A stretch of DNA of 64,000 bases, from NCBI RefSeq assembly GCF_002102175.1, contig NZ_LQOX01000103.1, positions 21,113 to 85,112 on the forward strand, given 5' to 3'. The notes under the pieces are model-generated. The model made no database searches. It saw only the letters and a list, made by a program, of their open reading frames with translations, and had not been told where the DNA came from. Below, piece by piece: positions 9,270 through 17,907 of the stretch; positions within the stretch are counted from its first letter, which is position 1; the number at the start of each line of letters is the position of its first letter. Made by a program: the position numbers and the translations under genes. This stretch comes from Mycobacterium gastri (GTDB lineage: Bacteria > Actinomycetota > Actinomycetes > Mycobacteriales > Mycobacteriaceae).

Positions 9270-10175
9270 CTACACCAGCGTCGCGGTGACATACCTGGGG
9301 GTGATCGCCACGTCACGGGGCCGGACACTCCAGCGGCCCGGCATTCCCATCGCGCCGAACAGCTCGACGACGTCGCGTTCCACTGTCTCCCAGCCGTGGG
9401 ATGCCAACCATTCCGGCAGATAACGGTATTCACCCGGATACGTCAGCGCGGCCAGGTCCACGTCCAGGCCGAACTTTCGCCAGCGGTCGACGAAAGCCCG
9501 TCCCGCCTTCTGCTGCAACGGTGTCCACGTGGGCATGTGATCGGCGGCGAACCGGCTGCCGACCGCGCTCACCGCGGTGACGTCGGTCAGCAACCGCTCC
9601 TGCCCGCCCGGCGGCAGGTAGCCTACGAGCAGGTTCTCGGCAATCCACACCGTGGGCTGGTCCGCGTCGAAACCGACCCGCCACAAGGCCGCCAGCCAAT
9701 CCTGACGAAGGTCGATGCCGACCGCACGGCGGTGCGCGGTCGGCTTGGCCCCCAGCCCGTGCAGCAAACCAGTCTTGAATTCGATCACTCGGGGCTGGTC
9801 TATCTCGTACACCGTTGTCCCCGGTGGCCACCACAGCCGGTACGGCCGGGCGTCCAGGCCCGACCCCAGGATCACCGCCTGACGAATCCCCGCCCGGCAG
9901 GCGTCGGCAAGGAAACCGTCCAGGAACCGGGTGTGCGTCACCAGGATGTCGATGAGCCCGGCCGTTGTCCGGTTGTCGGCCTCGTCGGCCTCGTCCAGAT
10001 CTCCGTCGATAATCCGGGTGAAGTACGGCACTCCCGCGGCGCGTACCAGCGGTTCGGCGAACGGATCGTTGAGCAACCCGGCGCCGGCGGCGACGGCCCT
10101 GGCGGTGGCGCCGAAGGTGGCGGTTACCCCGACGCCGGTGGCCGGATCCCAGTCGTCGTCATCGGTGCGTACCAT
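9270..10175 (-). CDS. Class I SAM-dependent methyltransferase (TIGR00027/LCMT-like)
   Basis: This 301-residue protein belongs to the mycobacterial family of putative S-adenosylmethionine-dependent methyltransferases related to leucine carboxyl methyltransferases (Rv0281-type). Key segments are ARAVAAGAGLLNDPFAEPLV near the N-terminus, THTRFLDGFLADACRAGIRQ, AVILGSGLDARPYRLWWPPG (SAM-binding loop), TTVYEIDQPRVIEFK (acidic residue after strand 2) and WIAENLLVGYLPP. It heads the operon with three LLM oxidoreductases. The family is strongly expanded in mycobacteria and its substrates are unknown. Confidence 0.88.
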   Translation of the reverse strand: MVRTDDDDWDPATGVGVTATFGATARAVAAGAGLLNDPFAEPLVRAAGVPYFTRIIDGDLDEADEADNRTTAGLIDILVTHTRFLDGFLADACRAGIRQAVILGSGLDARPYRLWWPPGTTVYEIDQPRVIEFKTGLLHGLGAKPTAHRRAVGIDLRQDWLAALWRVGFDADQPTVWIAENLLVGYLPPGGQERLLTDVTAVSAVGSRFAADHMPTWTPLQQKAGRAFVDRWRKFGLDVDLAALTYPGEYRYLPEWLASHGWETVERDVVELFGAMGMPGRWSVRPRDVAITPRYVTATLV

Positions 10176-10219
10176 CGGGCCTCACCTTGCAGCGCCTCGT
10201 CAAGCCTCGTCAAGCACCG

Positions 10220-10600
10220 TCAAGCATCCGAGCGGCGGCGCAGCAGCAGCCCGGCGGCCGCACGCCAACCAAGCAGCAACACGCCGGTGACCGACGAGGC
10301 GACCACGACGAAACTCACCGCCACACCGGCCGAGCTGGCCTTGCGCAACACCATGCCGACCGCGACGGTGCCGATCCAGACAATCACCCCGGTGGGTATC
10401 ACGCTGGTGGGCCGTCGCCAACCACGCGACACCAGCCATCCGGCAAGGGTCCCGCTGAGGAACGGCCATGCCGTCGTCGCGACGCCACTGACACTGATGC
10501 CCTCGGCATGGCTGCGGCGCCCGAGGGTGCAGAAGATCAGGACGGCGACCACGTCGGTGGCCAACGAGCCCAGCCAGCACAGCCTGCGCCGCGGTTGCAT
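10220..10600 (-). CDS. DUF3054 integral membrane protein (Rv0401-like)
   Basis: This 126-residue protein has four hydrophobic segments: around WLGSLATDVVAVLIFCTLG, AWPFLSGTLAGWLVS, GVIVWIGTVAVGMVLR and VSFVVVASSVTGVLLLGW. It ends in an Arg-rich tail. These features match DUF3054 membrane proteins, including Rv0401. It is divergent from fadE7 with only about 35 bp between start codons, so the two promoters must be compact or overlapping. A short run of three CGTCAAGC-like units lies just beyond its stop at 10197-10226. The function is unknown. Confidence 0.8.
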   Translation of the reverse strand: MQPRRRLCWLGSLATDVVAVLIFCTLGRRSHAEGISVSGVATTAWPFLSGTLAGWLVSRGWRRPTSVIPTGVIVWIGTVAVGMVLRKASSAGVAVSFVVVASSVTGVLLLGWRAAAGLLLRRRSDA

Positions 10601-10635
10601 GCAGCGAGATTACCGGGCCGGGCAGGATGGGGTTC

Positions 10636-11823
10636 ATGAGCACCGACACACCGCCCGCCTTCGACCGCTACGACCCGCTCGGGCTGGACGCGTCGCTGTC
10701 CGCCGACGAGCTCGCGGTGCGCGACACCGTACGGCAATTCTGCGCCGAGCACGTGACACCGTTCGTCGCCGAGTGGTTCGAGGACGGCGACCTGCCGGTG
10801 GCCCGCGACCTGGCCAAGCAGTTCGGTCAACTCGGCCTGCTGGGAATGCATCTGCACGGCTACGGATGTGGGGGTTCGTCCGCGGTCCACTACGGCCTGG
10901 CTTGCCTGGAGCTCGAAGCCGCCGATTCCGGCATCCGGTCGCTGGTGTCGGTGCAGGGTTCGCTGGCGATGTTCGCGATCTGGCACAACGGCTCCGAGGA
11001 GCAGAAGCAACAGTGGCTGCCCGGCATGGCGGCCGGTGAGCTGGTCGGCTGTTTCGGGCTGACCGAGCCCGACGCCGGGTCCGATCCGGCCGCCATGAAA
11101 ACGCGGGCACGACGTGATGGCTCGGATTGGCTGCTCGACGGGCGAAAGATGTGGATCACCAACGGTTCGGTCGCCGACGTCGCGATCGTGTGGGCCGGCA
11201 CCGACGAGGGGATCCGCGGCTTTGTCGTGCCCACCGACACCCCGGGCTTTGCCGCCAACACCATTCACCACAAGCTGTCGCTGCGGGCGTCGATCACCAG
11301 CGAGTTGGTGCTCGACAGCGTCCGGCTGCCCGCCGAAGCGATGCTGCCCAACGCTATTGGACTCCGGGCGCCGCTGGCCTGCCTGTCCGAGGCGCGTTAC
11401 GGAATCGTCTGGGGCGCAATGGGTGCGGCGCGCGCCGCGTGGCAGTCCGCGCTGGACTACGCGATGCAGCGCACCCAATTCGGCCGTCCCATCGCCGGCT
11501 TCCAGTTGACTCAGGCAAAGCTCGTCGACATGGCCGTCGAACTGCACAAGGGCCAGCTGCTCGCGCTGCATCTCGGACGCCTCAAAGACCGTGTCGGCCT
11601 GCGTCCCGAACAGGTCAGCTTCGGCAAGCTCAACAACACCCGCGAAGCGATCGAGATCTGCCGGACCGCGCGGACGATCCTGGGCGGCAACGGAATATCG
11701 CTGGAGTACCCGGTGATCAGGCACATGGTCAACCTGGAATCGGTGCTGACCTACGAGGGCACCCCCGAGATGCACCAGCTGGTGCTCGGCCAGGCCTTCA
11801 CCGGCCTGGCAGCATTCCGCTGA
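10636..11823 (+). CDS. fadE7: Acyl-CoA dehydrogenase FadE7 (glutaryl-CoA dehydrogenase-like)
   Basis: This 395-residue FAD enzyme oxidises an acyl-CoA to the enoyl-CoA and passes electrons to electron-transfer flavoprotein. Conserved features are CFGLTEPDAGSDP (FAD and substrate), RKMWITNGSVADVAIVWA, YAMQRTQFGRPIAGFQLTQ, ILGGNGISLEYPVIRHM, and the catalytic-base region LTYEGTPEMHQLVLG. In glutaryl-CoA dehydrogenases the Glu of YEGT is the base. The ATG at 10636 is preferred over 10627 because AGGATGGGG sits at proper spacing before it. It corresponds to Rv0400c. The lpqK counterpart (Rv0399c) is missing here; the next gene is the Rv0398c homologue. Confidence 0.9.
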   Translation: MSTDTPPAFDRYDPLGLDASLSADELAVRDTVRQFCAEHVTPFVAEWFEDGDLPVARDLAKQFGQLGLLGMHLHGYGCGGSSAVHYGLACLELEAADSGIRSLVSVQGSLAMFAIWHNGSEEQKQQWLPGMAAGELVGCFGLTEPDAGSDPAAMKTRARRDGSDWLLDGRKMWITNGSVADVAIVWAGTDEGIRGFVVPTDTPGFAANTIHHKLSLRASITSELVLDSVRLPAEAMLPNAIGLRAPLACLSEARYGIVWGAMGAARAAWQSALDYAMQRTQFGRPIAGFQLTQAKLVDMAVELHKGQLLALHLGRLKDRVGLRPEQVSFGKLNNTREAIEICRTARTILGGNGISLEYPVIRHMVNLESVLTYEGTPEMHQLVLGQAFTGLAAFR

Positions 11824-11919
11824 CCCGGTGCCGGCCCAGGCAGGTGGCCCGATGGTTCAGCCGGGCCCTCCTGCCGAATCTGGCCCACTATTGGCGCCGC
11901 GACGGTAGATGATGGGCTT

Positions 11920-12546
11920 ATGTCACACCGGATCGTTGTCGCCGTCGCTGTGTTCGGGCTGTCCGTGAGCGCCCTGGCGGTAACCTCCACGGCCACCGCC
12001 GACCCCACCGTTACGCTGCCGCCGATGACCTCCACCGGCAGCGGACCGAACATCGACGGCGCCGTCGCAGCGCCGGGCATTTCGCAGCAACTGACCAACC
12101 TCGCCAACCCGGACGTCCAAGAGGTCGACGGCTCGGACGCGGCGCAATTCATCACCGCGGCCGCCGCGGTGACCAACCCGCAGTTGGCCGCACCCTTCGT
12201 GCTGCTGCGCCGCGCGTTGGCGTGCCAGAGCGACGGCACGGGCTCGGGCTCCCCGTTCGCGGCACGCGCCTACCGACGGGCCGACGGGCAATGGGGAGGC
12301 GCGATGTTGGTCACGGCCAAGAGCACCACTCCCAACGTCGACGCGTTGGTCAGCTGCGTCAAGACCAATTGGCGCCGGTCGACGGCGGGCGGCGAAAACG
12401 CCATGTGTAACAACGGCTGGACTACCCCGACCGACGGCGATCTGCGTCGCACCGAGGTCTACTACGTCTTGCTCGCCGGCACCTCCGCGGATTTCTGCAC
12501 CGGACTCAACGCCAGATACGCGGACAACGCCAGCGGCTGGCCGTGA
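11920..12546 (+). CDS. Secreted protein of unknown function (Rv0398c-like)
   Basis: This 208-residue protein starts with a Sec signal peptide (MSHRIVVAVAVFGLSVSALA) with probable cleavage after TSTATA, giving an exported protein. The mature part has cysteines at LACQSDG, LVSCVKTN, AMCNNGW and DFCTGLN that could form two disulfides in the oxidising cell envelope. No catalytic motif is seen. Position and sequence match the secreted protein Rv0398c. It follows fadE7 on the same strand after about 97 bp, so cotranscription is possible but not shown. Confidence 0.8.
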   Translation: MSHRIVVAVAVFGLSVSALAVTSTATADPTVTLPPMTSTGSGPNIDGAVAAPGISQQLTNLANPDVQEVDGSDAAQFITAAAAVTNPQLAAPFVLLRRALACQSDGTGSGSPFAARAYRRADGQWGGAMLVTAKSTTPNVDALVSCVKTNWRRSTAGGENAMCNNGWTTPTDGDLRRTEVYYVLLAGTSADFCTGLNARYADNASGWP

Positions 12547-13026
12547 ACTAGACCCGCCTAGTCCGCGCCTAGTCCTCGCCTAGTCCTCGTCACCCGGTCG
12601 GTCGCGACGCACCGGGCCCGGCTGGCTCAACCGCCGAACAGCGGGCGCGGTATCACCGTGGGCGGTGCCCCGGCCCGTGACGTCGCGGCCGTTCAGGCCG
12701 CCAAGCAGCCTCGAGGCACTGCCCGCTTGCCGGATGTCCGAGGCGGCAGCTGTGTACCCCCTGCCGTATATTGCAACCGTTGTGGCACTCTGCGGAATGG
12801 CGCCGCCATTCATCGCGACGGCACCCGTCCTATAACGTCACGAAACGAACGAGACTGGCTGGCAATAGGTTTGCTCGGGAATCCGACCGGAAAGCAGACC
12901 GAGACGGTGCTCGGCACACGGTTGGGTCCGGAAACAATCGACCTTAGCCGGGCGAAGTCGTACGGTGTACATGCGCCGCAGTGGCCCTGAGACTGTCGCA
13001 GCGAATGACGAAACTGAAGGAGGACC
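12547..13026. other. 480-bp intergenic region upstream of ndh
   Basis: No convincing gene is present. Just after the secreted-protein stop, 12546-12595 carries a short degenerate repeat with three to four copies of CGCCTAGTCC-like units. In H37Rv a group of small and 13E12-type genes (Rv0393-Rv0397) lies between the corresponding neighbours, and none is recognisable here. The last 60 bases must hold the ndh promoter. The ndh ribosome-binding site is GAAGGAGGACC directly before 13027. Confidence 0.5.
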
Positions 13027-14442
13027 ATGACGCCCCCACCCAGCGAAGGCTCGTCCGTCGGCAGGCGCCATCACGTCGTCATCATCGGCAGCGGTTTCGG
13101 CGGTCTGACCGCCGCCAAGAGGCTCAAACGGGCCGACGTCGACGTCACCCTCATTTCCAAGACGACCACCCATTTGTTCCAGCCGCTGTTGTACCAAGTG
13201 GCCACCGGAATCTTGTCCGAGGGTGACATCGCCCCGACCACCAGGCTGATCCTGCGCAACCAAAAGAACGTGCGGGTATTGCTGGGTGAGATCATCGGCA
13301 TGGACCTGAACGCGAAAACGGTCACGTCGAAATTGATGGACATGAGGACGGTCACGCCGTTCGACAGTCTCATCGTGGCGGCCGGTGCGCAGCAGTCCTA
13401 TTTCGGCAACGACGATTTCGCCATCTTCGCGCCCGGCATGAAGACCATCGACGATGCCTTGGAGCTGCGCGGCCGCATCCTGGGCGCGTTCGAGGCCGCC
13501 GAAGTCGCCACCGACCATGCCGAGCGCGAACGCCGGCTGACCTTCGTCGTGGTCGGGGCCGGCCCCACCGGTGTGGAACTCGCCGGGGAGATTGTCCAAC
13601 TCGCCGAGCGCACCCTAGCCGGGGCATTTCGAACCATTACGCCCAGCGAGTGCCGGGTGATCCTGCTCGACGCAGCGCCCGCGGTACTGCCGCCGATGGG
13701 CCCGAAGTTGGGCCTCAAGGCGCAACGGAAGCTCGAGAAGATGGACGTCGAAGTCCAGCTGAACGCGATGGTGACCGCCGTGGATTACAAGGGCATCACG
13801 GTCAGGGACAAAGACGGCACCGAGCGCCGCATCGACTGCGCGTGCAAGGTGTGGGCGGCCGGCGTGCAGGCCAGCCCGCTGGGCAAGATGGTGGCCGAAC
13901 AGTCCGAGGGAACCGAAACCGACCGCGCCGGACGGGTGGTCGTGGAACCCGACCTCACCGTCAAGGGACACCCGTACGTCTTCGTTGTCGGTGACTTGAT
14001 GTCGGTGCCGGGCGTACCCGGGATGGCCCAGGGCGCCATCCAGGGGGCACGTTATGCCACCACGATCATCAAGCACGCCGTGAAAGGCCACGACGACCCG
14101 GCCAACCGCAAGCCATTCCACTATTTCAACAAGGGCAGCATGGCCCTCATCTCCCATTTCAGCGCCGTCACCAAGATCGGCAAGGTGGAGTTCGCCGGCT
14201 TCTTCGCCTGGCTGGCGTGGCTGCTGCTGCATCTGCTGTACCTGGTGGGCCACCGCAATCGCATTGCCGCCGCATTCTCCTGGGGGCTGGCCTTCCTGGG
14301 CCGCACGCGCGGGCAGATGGCCATCACCAGCCAGATGGTCTACGCCAGGCTGGCGATGCGCTATGTCCAGGCGCGGGCCGAAGAAGGCGCGCTGGCCGCC
14401 GCCGAACAGGCCGAAAGAGCCGAACAGCGAGCCGCCGGTTAA
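13027..14442 (+). CDS. ndhA: Type II NADH dehydrogenase (NdhA-like)
   Basis: This single-subunit, non-proton-pumping NADH:menaquinone oxidoreductase (471 residues) works at the inner face of the cytoplasmic membrane. The first Rossmann motif VVIIGSGFGGLTAAKRL binds FAD. THLFQPLLYQVATGIL is the NDH-2 signature next to the flavin. VVVGAGPTGVELAGEI is the NADH-binding motif, and YVFVVGDLMSVPG closes the FAD site. The C-terminal hydrophobic segment FAWLAWLLLHLLYLVGHRNR anchors it to the membrane. Position next to metZ identifies it with Rv0392c (ndhA) rather than ndh. It has a very strong ribosome-binding site. Confidence 0.93.
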   Translation: MTPPPSEGSSVGRRHHVVIIGSGFGGLTAAKRLKRADVDVTLISKTTTHLFQPLLYQVATGILSEGDIAPTTRLILRNQKNVRVLLGEIIGMDLNAKTVTSKLMDMRTVTPFDSLIVAAGAQQSYFGNDDFAIFAPGMKTIDDALELRGRILGAFEAAEVATDHAERERRLTFVVVGAGPTGVELAGEIVQLAERTLAGAFRTITPSECRVILLDAAPAVLPPMGPKLGLKAQRKLEKMDVEVQLNAMVTAVDYKGITVRDKDGTERRIDCACKVWAAGVQASPLGKMVAEQSEGTETDRAGRVVVEPDLTVKGHPYVFVVGDLMSVPGVPGMAQGAIQGARYATTIIKHAVKGHDDPANRKPFHYFNKGSMALISHFSAVTKIGKVEFAGFFAWLAWLLLHLLYLVGHRNRIAAAFSWGLAFLGRTRGQMAITSQMVYARLAMRYVQARAEEGALAAAEQAERAEQRAAG

Positions 14443-14486
14443 GTTGCGACTCGGATGGCGCCGCGGCCGTCACTGCCTTGGCGATG

Positions 14487-14532
14487 TCGGTGGCGGGCGG
14501 ATTGTCAAGTAGGCGGGCACTCCCGCCACCGA
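14487..14532 (+). terminator. Stem-loop downstream of ndhA
   Basis: TCGGTGGCGGG (14487-14497) pairs perfectly over 11 bp with CCCGCCACCGA (14522-14532). The alternative inner hairpin GGCGGG-CACT-CCCGCC (14512-14527) competes with it. There is no U tract, as is usual in mycobacteria. It lies 45 bp after the ndhA stop and is likely a terminator. Confidence 0.55.
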
Positions 14533-14624
14533 TAACCGGTGACTGGCCGATTAGGAATTAGGAGCGCGGGCCAGTAACGGTTCACGCGGGTCCGGCGCAG
14601 CCCAACCGGGGTCAGGTTTTCATT

Positions 14625-14697
14625 CTGCGCTGAGGGCGACGAAATCGCACTTGAATCCAAGCACTCCGCAGCGCTCTCGGCGCAGAGTGGACGCCCT
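14625..14697 (-). repeat. Interleaved inverted repeats downstream of metZ
   Basis: Between the convergent ndhA and metZ genes (14443-14758 is otherwise non-coding), CTGCGCTGAG (14625-14634) can pair with CTCTCGGCGCAG (14674-14685) apart from one mismatch. AGGGCG (14633-14638) can pair with CGCCCT (14692-14697). The two stems exclude each other. It may terminate metZ transcription or be a decayed palindromic intergenic element. Confidence 0.35.
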
Positions 14698-14758
14698 GGA
14701 TGCAGGCTCGCGCGTCGAGCACACTCCATGATCCCAACAACGTGACTGACCCGGGCTG

Positions 14759-15988
14759 CTAGCTCAACGCCCGGTCCAGATCGGCGATCAGGTCGTCGGT
14801 GCCTTCCAGGCCGACCGAGATGCGGACCACGCCGTCGCCCAGGCCGATGGCGGCGCGGCCCTCCGGGCCCATCGCCCGGTGCGTCGTGGTAGCCGGATGC
14901 GTGACAAGCGATTTCGCGTCCCCCAGGTTGTTGGAGATGTCGATCAGCGCAAGCTTGTCGAGCACCTCGAACGCCCGTTGTTTGGCCGCACTCTCCGGAG
15001 CGTCCAGCGCGAAGGTGACGACGGTTCCGCCGCCGGACATTTGGCGCCTGGCCAGGTTGTACTGCGGATGCGACGGCAAAAACGGGTAGCGCACCCAACT
15101 CACCGCGGGATGGGCTTCCAGGAACGCCGCGATCCGCAACGCCGAGGAATTGCTGTGTTCGACCCGAACCGCAAGTGTCTCAAGGCCTTTCAGCAGCACC
15201 CAGGCATTGAAAGCGCTCATCGCCGGTCCGGTGTGGCGCATCAGCTTCTGCACCGGGCCGTCGATGTACTCCTTGTCACCGAGGATGGCGCCGCCCAGCA
15301 CCCGGCCCTGTCCGTCGATGTGCTTGGTGCCCGAGTACACCACCACGTCGACCCCGAGCGGAAAGCCCTGCTGCAGCAATGGCGTGGCAAAAACGTTGTC
15401 CAGCACCACTTTTGCACCTGCGGCATGTGCCAGCTCGGTCACCGCGGCGATATCCACCAGCGACTGCATGGGATTCGCCGGCGTCTCGAAGAACACTGCT
15501 CGGGTGGGCTTGGAGGGGTCGGCCAGCGCCTGCTCCCACTGCGAAAGGTCGTCGCCGTCGACGAAAACCGTCTCCACACCCCAGCGCGGCAGTATCTCGT
15601 CGCACACCACGAAGCACGACCCGAACAAGCTGCGCGCGGCCACCAACCGGTCCCCCGCCGCCAGCAGCGCGCCCAGCGAGGTGAACACCGCCGCCATGCC
15701 ACTGGCGGTGGCGAACGCGGCCGGCGCTCCCTCGATCAGCCGCAGCCGCTCCTCGAACATGGACACGGTGGGGTTGCCGTAGCGCGAGTAAACATAGTGG
15801 TCCAACTCGCCGCTGAACGACTGCTCGGCCGTCGCCGCCGACTCGTAGACATAGCCGGACGTCAGATACATCGCCTCGGCGGTCTCGTCGAACCCCGAGC
15901 GCAACAGCCCGCCGCGCACGCCGATGGTGGCCTGGCTGACACCGTCGGGCAGCGGCTTGGGCGTGCGGACCGAACGTTCGCCGGTCAT
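14759..15988 (-). CDS. metZ: O-succinylhomoserine sulfhydrylase
   Basis: MetZ uses pyridoxal phosphate to make homocysteine from O-succinylhomoserine and sulfide in methionine synthesis. The 409-residue protein shows YSRYGNPT, ATASGMAAVFTSLGALLAAGD (cofactor phosphate), ETPANPMQ, VVLDNVFATPLLQQ (cofactor Asp), and the Schiff-base Lys in VVYSGTKHIDGQGR. VRISVGLEGTDDLIADLDRA closes the gamma-family Cys/Met metabolism fold. I use the ATG at 15988 because MTGERSVRTPK aligns with the M. tuberculosis start; a GTG at 15997 is also possible. It follows the rhodanese gene by 21 bp in a purT-rhodanese-metZ operon. A sulfur-handling rhodanese beside a sulfhydrylase is a sensible pairing. Confidence 0.94.
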   Translation of the reverse strand: MTGERSVRTPKPLPDGVSQATIGVRGGLLRSGFDETAEAMYLTSGYVYESAATAEQSFSGELDHYVYSRYGNPTVSMFEERLRLIEGAPAAFATASGMAAVFTSLGALLAAGDRLVAARSLFGSCFVVCDEILPRWGVETVFVDGDDLSQWEQALADPSKPTRAVFFETPANPMQSLVDIAAVTELAHAAGAKVVLDNVFATPLLQQGFPLGVDVVVYSGTKHIDGQGRVLGGAILGDKEYIDGPVQKLMRHTGPAMSAFNAWVLLKGLETLAVRVEHSNSSALRIAAFLEAHPAVSWVRYPFLPSHPQYNLARRQMSGGGTVVTFALDAPESAAKQRAFEVLDKLALIDISNNLGDAKSLVTHPATTTHRAMGPEGRAAIGLGDGVVRISVGLEGTDDLIADLDRALS

Positions 15989-16009
15989 CGCCGCCACCCC
16001 GTCACCGGA

Positions 16010-16432
16010 TCACCCCTGCCTCCAGGGCAATCCGATTGCCCGCCAACCGACGACACCACGATGCCCCTCGGCGTCGAGGTGTCCTTCGAAGCCGTCCAGC
16101 ACGTTGTAGGCCGGGGAGATCCCGGCGCGGGTTGCGGCTTCGGCAGCGCCGATGGAGCGCTGACCGGAGCGGCACAGGAAAACGACCGGCCGCTCGCCCG
16201 GACCTTCCGCGGGCGCGATGGCGTCCTGCAGTTCGGCGACGAAGTTCTGGTTGCGTGCCCCGTCGACGGTGTTCCACTCGATGTAGACGACGTCACGGCC
16301 AAGGCTGGATAAGTCCGGCACACCGACGAAATGCCACTCGGCGGCGGTCCGCACGTCCACCAATACAGCCTCAGGATTGTCGCTGAGCATCTTCCATGCT
16401 TCGAGCGGCGTTATGTCTCCCGCGTAGCTCAC
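16010..16432 (-). CDS. Rhodanese-like sulfurtransferase (Rv0390-like)
   Basis: This 140-residue single-domain rhodanese has the family Asp-Val-Arg motif (AVLVDVRTAAEW) and the active-site loop VFLCRSGQRS. The loop Cys would carry the persulfide and the six-residue loop fits sulfur rather than phosphate substrates. The C-terminal part (AYNVLDGFEGHLDAEGHRG) is typical. The GTG at 16432 overlaps the purT stop (GTGA), indicating translational coupling. It sits directly before metZ, so a role in supplying or relaying sulfur for homocysteine synthesis is plausible but inferred. A longer open frame upstream overlaps purT and is ignored. Confidence 0.88.
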   Translation of the reverse strand: MSYAGDITPLEAWKMLSDNPEAVLVDVRTAAEWHFVGVPDLSSLGRDVVYIEWNTVDGARNQNFVAELQDAIAPAEGPGERPVVFLCRSGQRSIGAAEAATRAGISPAYNVLDGFEGHLDAEGHRGVVGWRAIGLPWRQG

Positions 16433-17832
16433 TTGCCCGAGTCTCGCATACTGAGCCGGTCGGCGACGTCCCGGGCGCGGCCGCGCGCGGTCCCCACGTC
16501 GGCCGCGGTAGCCAGCGCCACACCGAGCTTGCGTGGCCTCCCGGGGTGCGCACTGGTAAACACCCGGACATCGCTTTCCGGGACGCTCAGCGCGGCCGTC
16601 AGCGTCTCGGCACTGGGCGCCACGCCCGCGGCGGCCCGGCCCGGGCCGACCACCCGAGCAGCGCCCGGCGACACCATCAACGTGTCCACCCCGAGGCCCA
16701 GGACGGCCCGGGCCTGCAGCTCGAAGGCGGAAAGCCGCTGGCTGCGCAGGGTGACCCAGGCGCTGTCGCCCGGCCACGCGGTGACGTCGGCGAAGTACAC
16801 CTCGTCTCCGTTGACCATCAATTCGACGCTGAAGACGCCCCGTCCACCGAGCGCCTTCACGATGCGCGCGGCGATCGACCTCGCCGCGTCATGCGCGGCG
16901 GTACTCAGCTGCTGCGGTTGCCAGGATTCCAGGTCCCGGTCACCCCGATCGTCTGCGCCGCGATAACCGACCGGCGCACAGAACGTGATTTCCGGTCCCG
17001 CCGGCCCGTCACTGCACACCACGATCAGGGTGACCAGAACCTGGATATCGACCACCGTCTCGGTCCACACCCTAGGGTGTGGACCCGCGAGCTCACCGCC
17101 GGTCGCGCGGTGCCACGCACGCTCGATCTCGTCCGGCCCGCGGACCACCGACCGCTCCCGACCGCTCACTTTGGCGACGGGTTTGACTATCAACGGGTAT
17201 CCGGCGTGGGCGGCCACCGCCTGGAGTTCGGCAAGCGATCCGACGAACCAGAACGGCGCGGTAGGCAGGCCGAGCTCGTCAGCGGCCAGCTTGCGCAGGC
17301 CTTCCCGGTCACGGGTCAGCCGGACGCTGCGGGCGCTGGGCACCAGCTCGGTGTACCAACCGTCAGACTGAGCCTGCCGGGCTGGGCCGGCTTGGCCGGC
17401 TGGGCCGGCTGGGCCGGCTGGGCCGGCTTGGAGAGCATCGAGTGCGTCCACACTGACCGCCTCGGTGAGCGTCACCACGAAGTCCGGATGCAGCCGCGCG
17501 AAGAGGGCCGCCAGCTCGTCGGCATCGGTCATGGAGACGACCAGCGCCTGGTCGGCGACGCGGTGCGCGGGCGCATCGGCACGGTCGTCGGCGGCGATCA
17601 CCTCTGCGCCGAAACCTTGTAACGCAACTGTCAGCTCCCGGCTCAGCTCGTCCGAGCCCAGCAACAGCACCCGCGGTCTGCCCTCGGGCTCGGCCGCGGC
17701 CGGCTGGCCGGTTGCGGCGGGCGGCACCTCCAAGGCCATCGTTTTGTCGTCCCGGGCAGCACCGTCGCCGGCCGCCGGCCGCTCGTCCTTACCGGTGAGC
17801 GCATCCCGTCCCTCGGTCAAGCCGTCCGTCAC
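16429..17832 (-). CDS. purT: PurT-like formate-dependent GAR transformylase, divergent active site
   Basis: This 467-residue ATP-grasp protein aligns with PurT, which formylates glycinamide ribonucleotide using formate and ATP. Preserved landmarks are RVLLLGSDELSRELTVALQGFG, HRVADQALVVSM, REGLRKLAADELGLPTAPFW, FCAPVGYR, LESWQPQQLST and KALGGRGVFSVELMVNGDEVYF. Several normally conserved positions differ. The glycine-rich ATP loop (SSSGKGQ in E. coli) reads AKVSGRER, and the SEVSPRPHD segment reads ADVTAWPGD. FEITLL reads LVTLI, and PEIEAI reads TLTEAV. There is a roughly 50-residue low-complexity N-terminal extension and a Gly-Pro-Ala insert coded by 17388-17430. By position it is Rv0389, and it may not be a standard transformylase. 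Confidence 0.85.
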   Translation of the reverse strand: MTDGLTEGRDALTGKDERPAAGDGAARDDKTMALEVPPAATGQPAAAEPEGRPRVLLLGSDELSRELTVALQGFGAEVIAADDRADAPAHRVADQALVVSMTDADELAALFARLHPDFVVTLTEAVSVDALDALQAGPAGPAGPAGQAGPARQAQSDGWYTELVPSARSVRLTRDREGLRKLAADELGLPTAPFWFVGSLAELQAVAAHAGYPLIVKPVAKVSGRERSVVRGPDEIERAWHRATGGELAGPHPRVWTETVVDIQVLVTLIVVCSDGPAGPEITFCAPVGYRGADDRGDRDLESWQPQQLSTAAHDAARSIAARIVKALGGRGVFSVELMVNGDEVYFADVTAWPGDSAWVTLRSQRLSAFELQARAVLGLGVDTLMVSPGAARVVGPGRAAAGVAPSAETLTAALSVPESDVRVFTSAHPGRPRKLGVALATAADVGTARGRARDVADRLSMRDSGK

Positions 17833-17907
17833 CAGCCCACCCTCTCAATCGGTTGTTGTCCCGCTGCTCAAGGATAGGGGCGCTGGCGCGGAACGGTGCC
17901 GGGAGCG

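Noticed and set aside
12580..12813. 77-codon minus-strand frame in the region before ndhA
   Set aside because: No ribosome-binding site, no family resemblance and a composition like shadow frames.
17388..17430. Tandem ggccggctgg units in purT taken as a separate repeat element
   Set aside because: They are a simple in-frame Gly-Pro-Ala codon slippage tract within purT, so they are noted there only.
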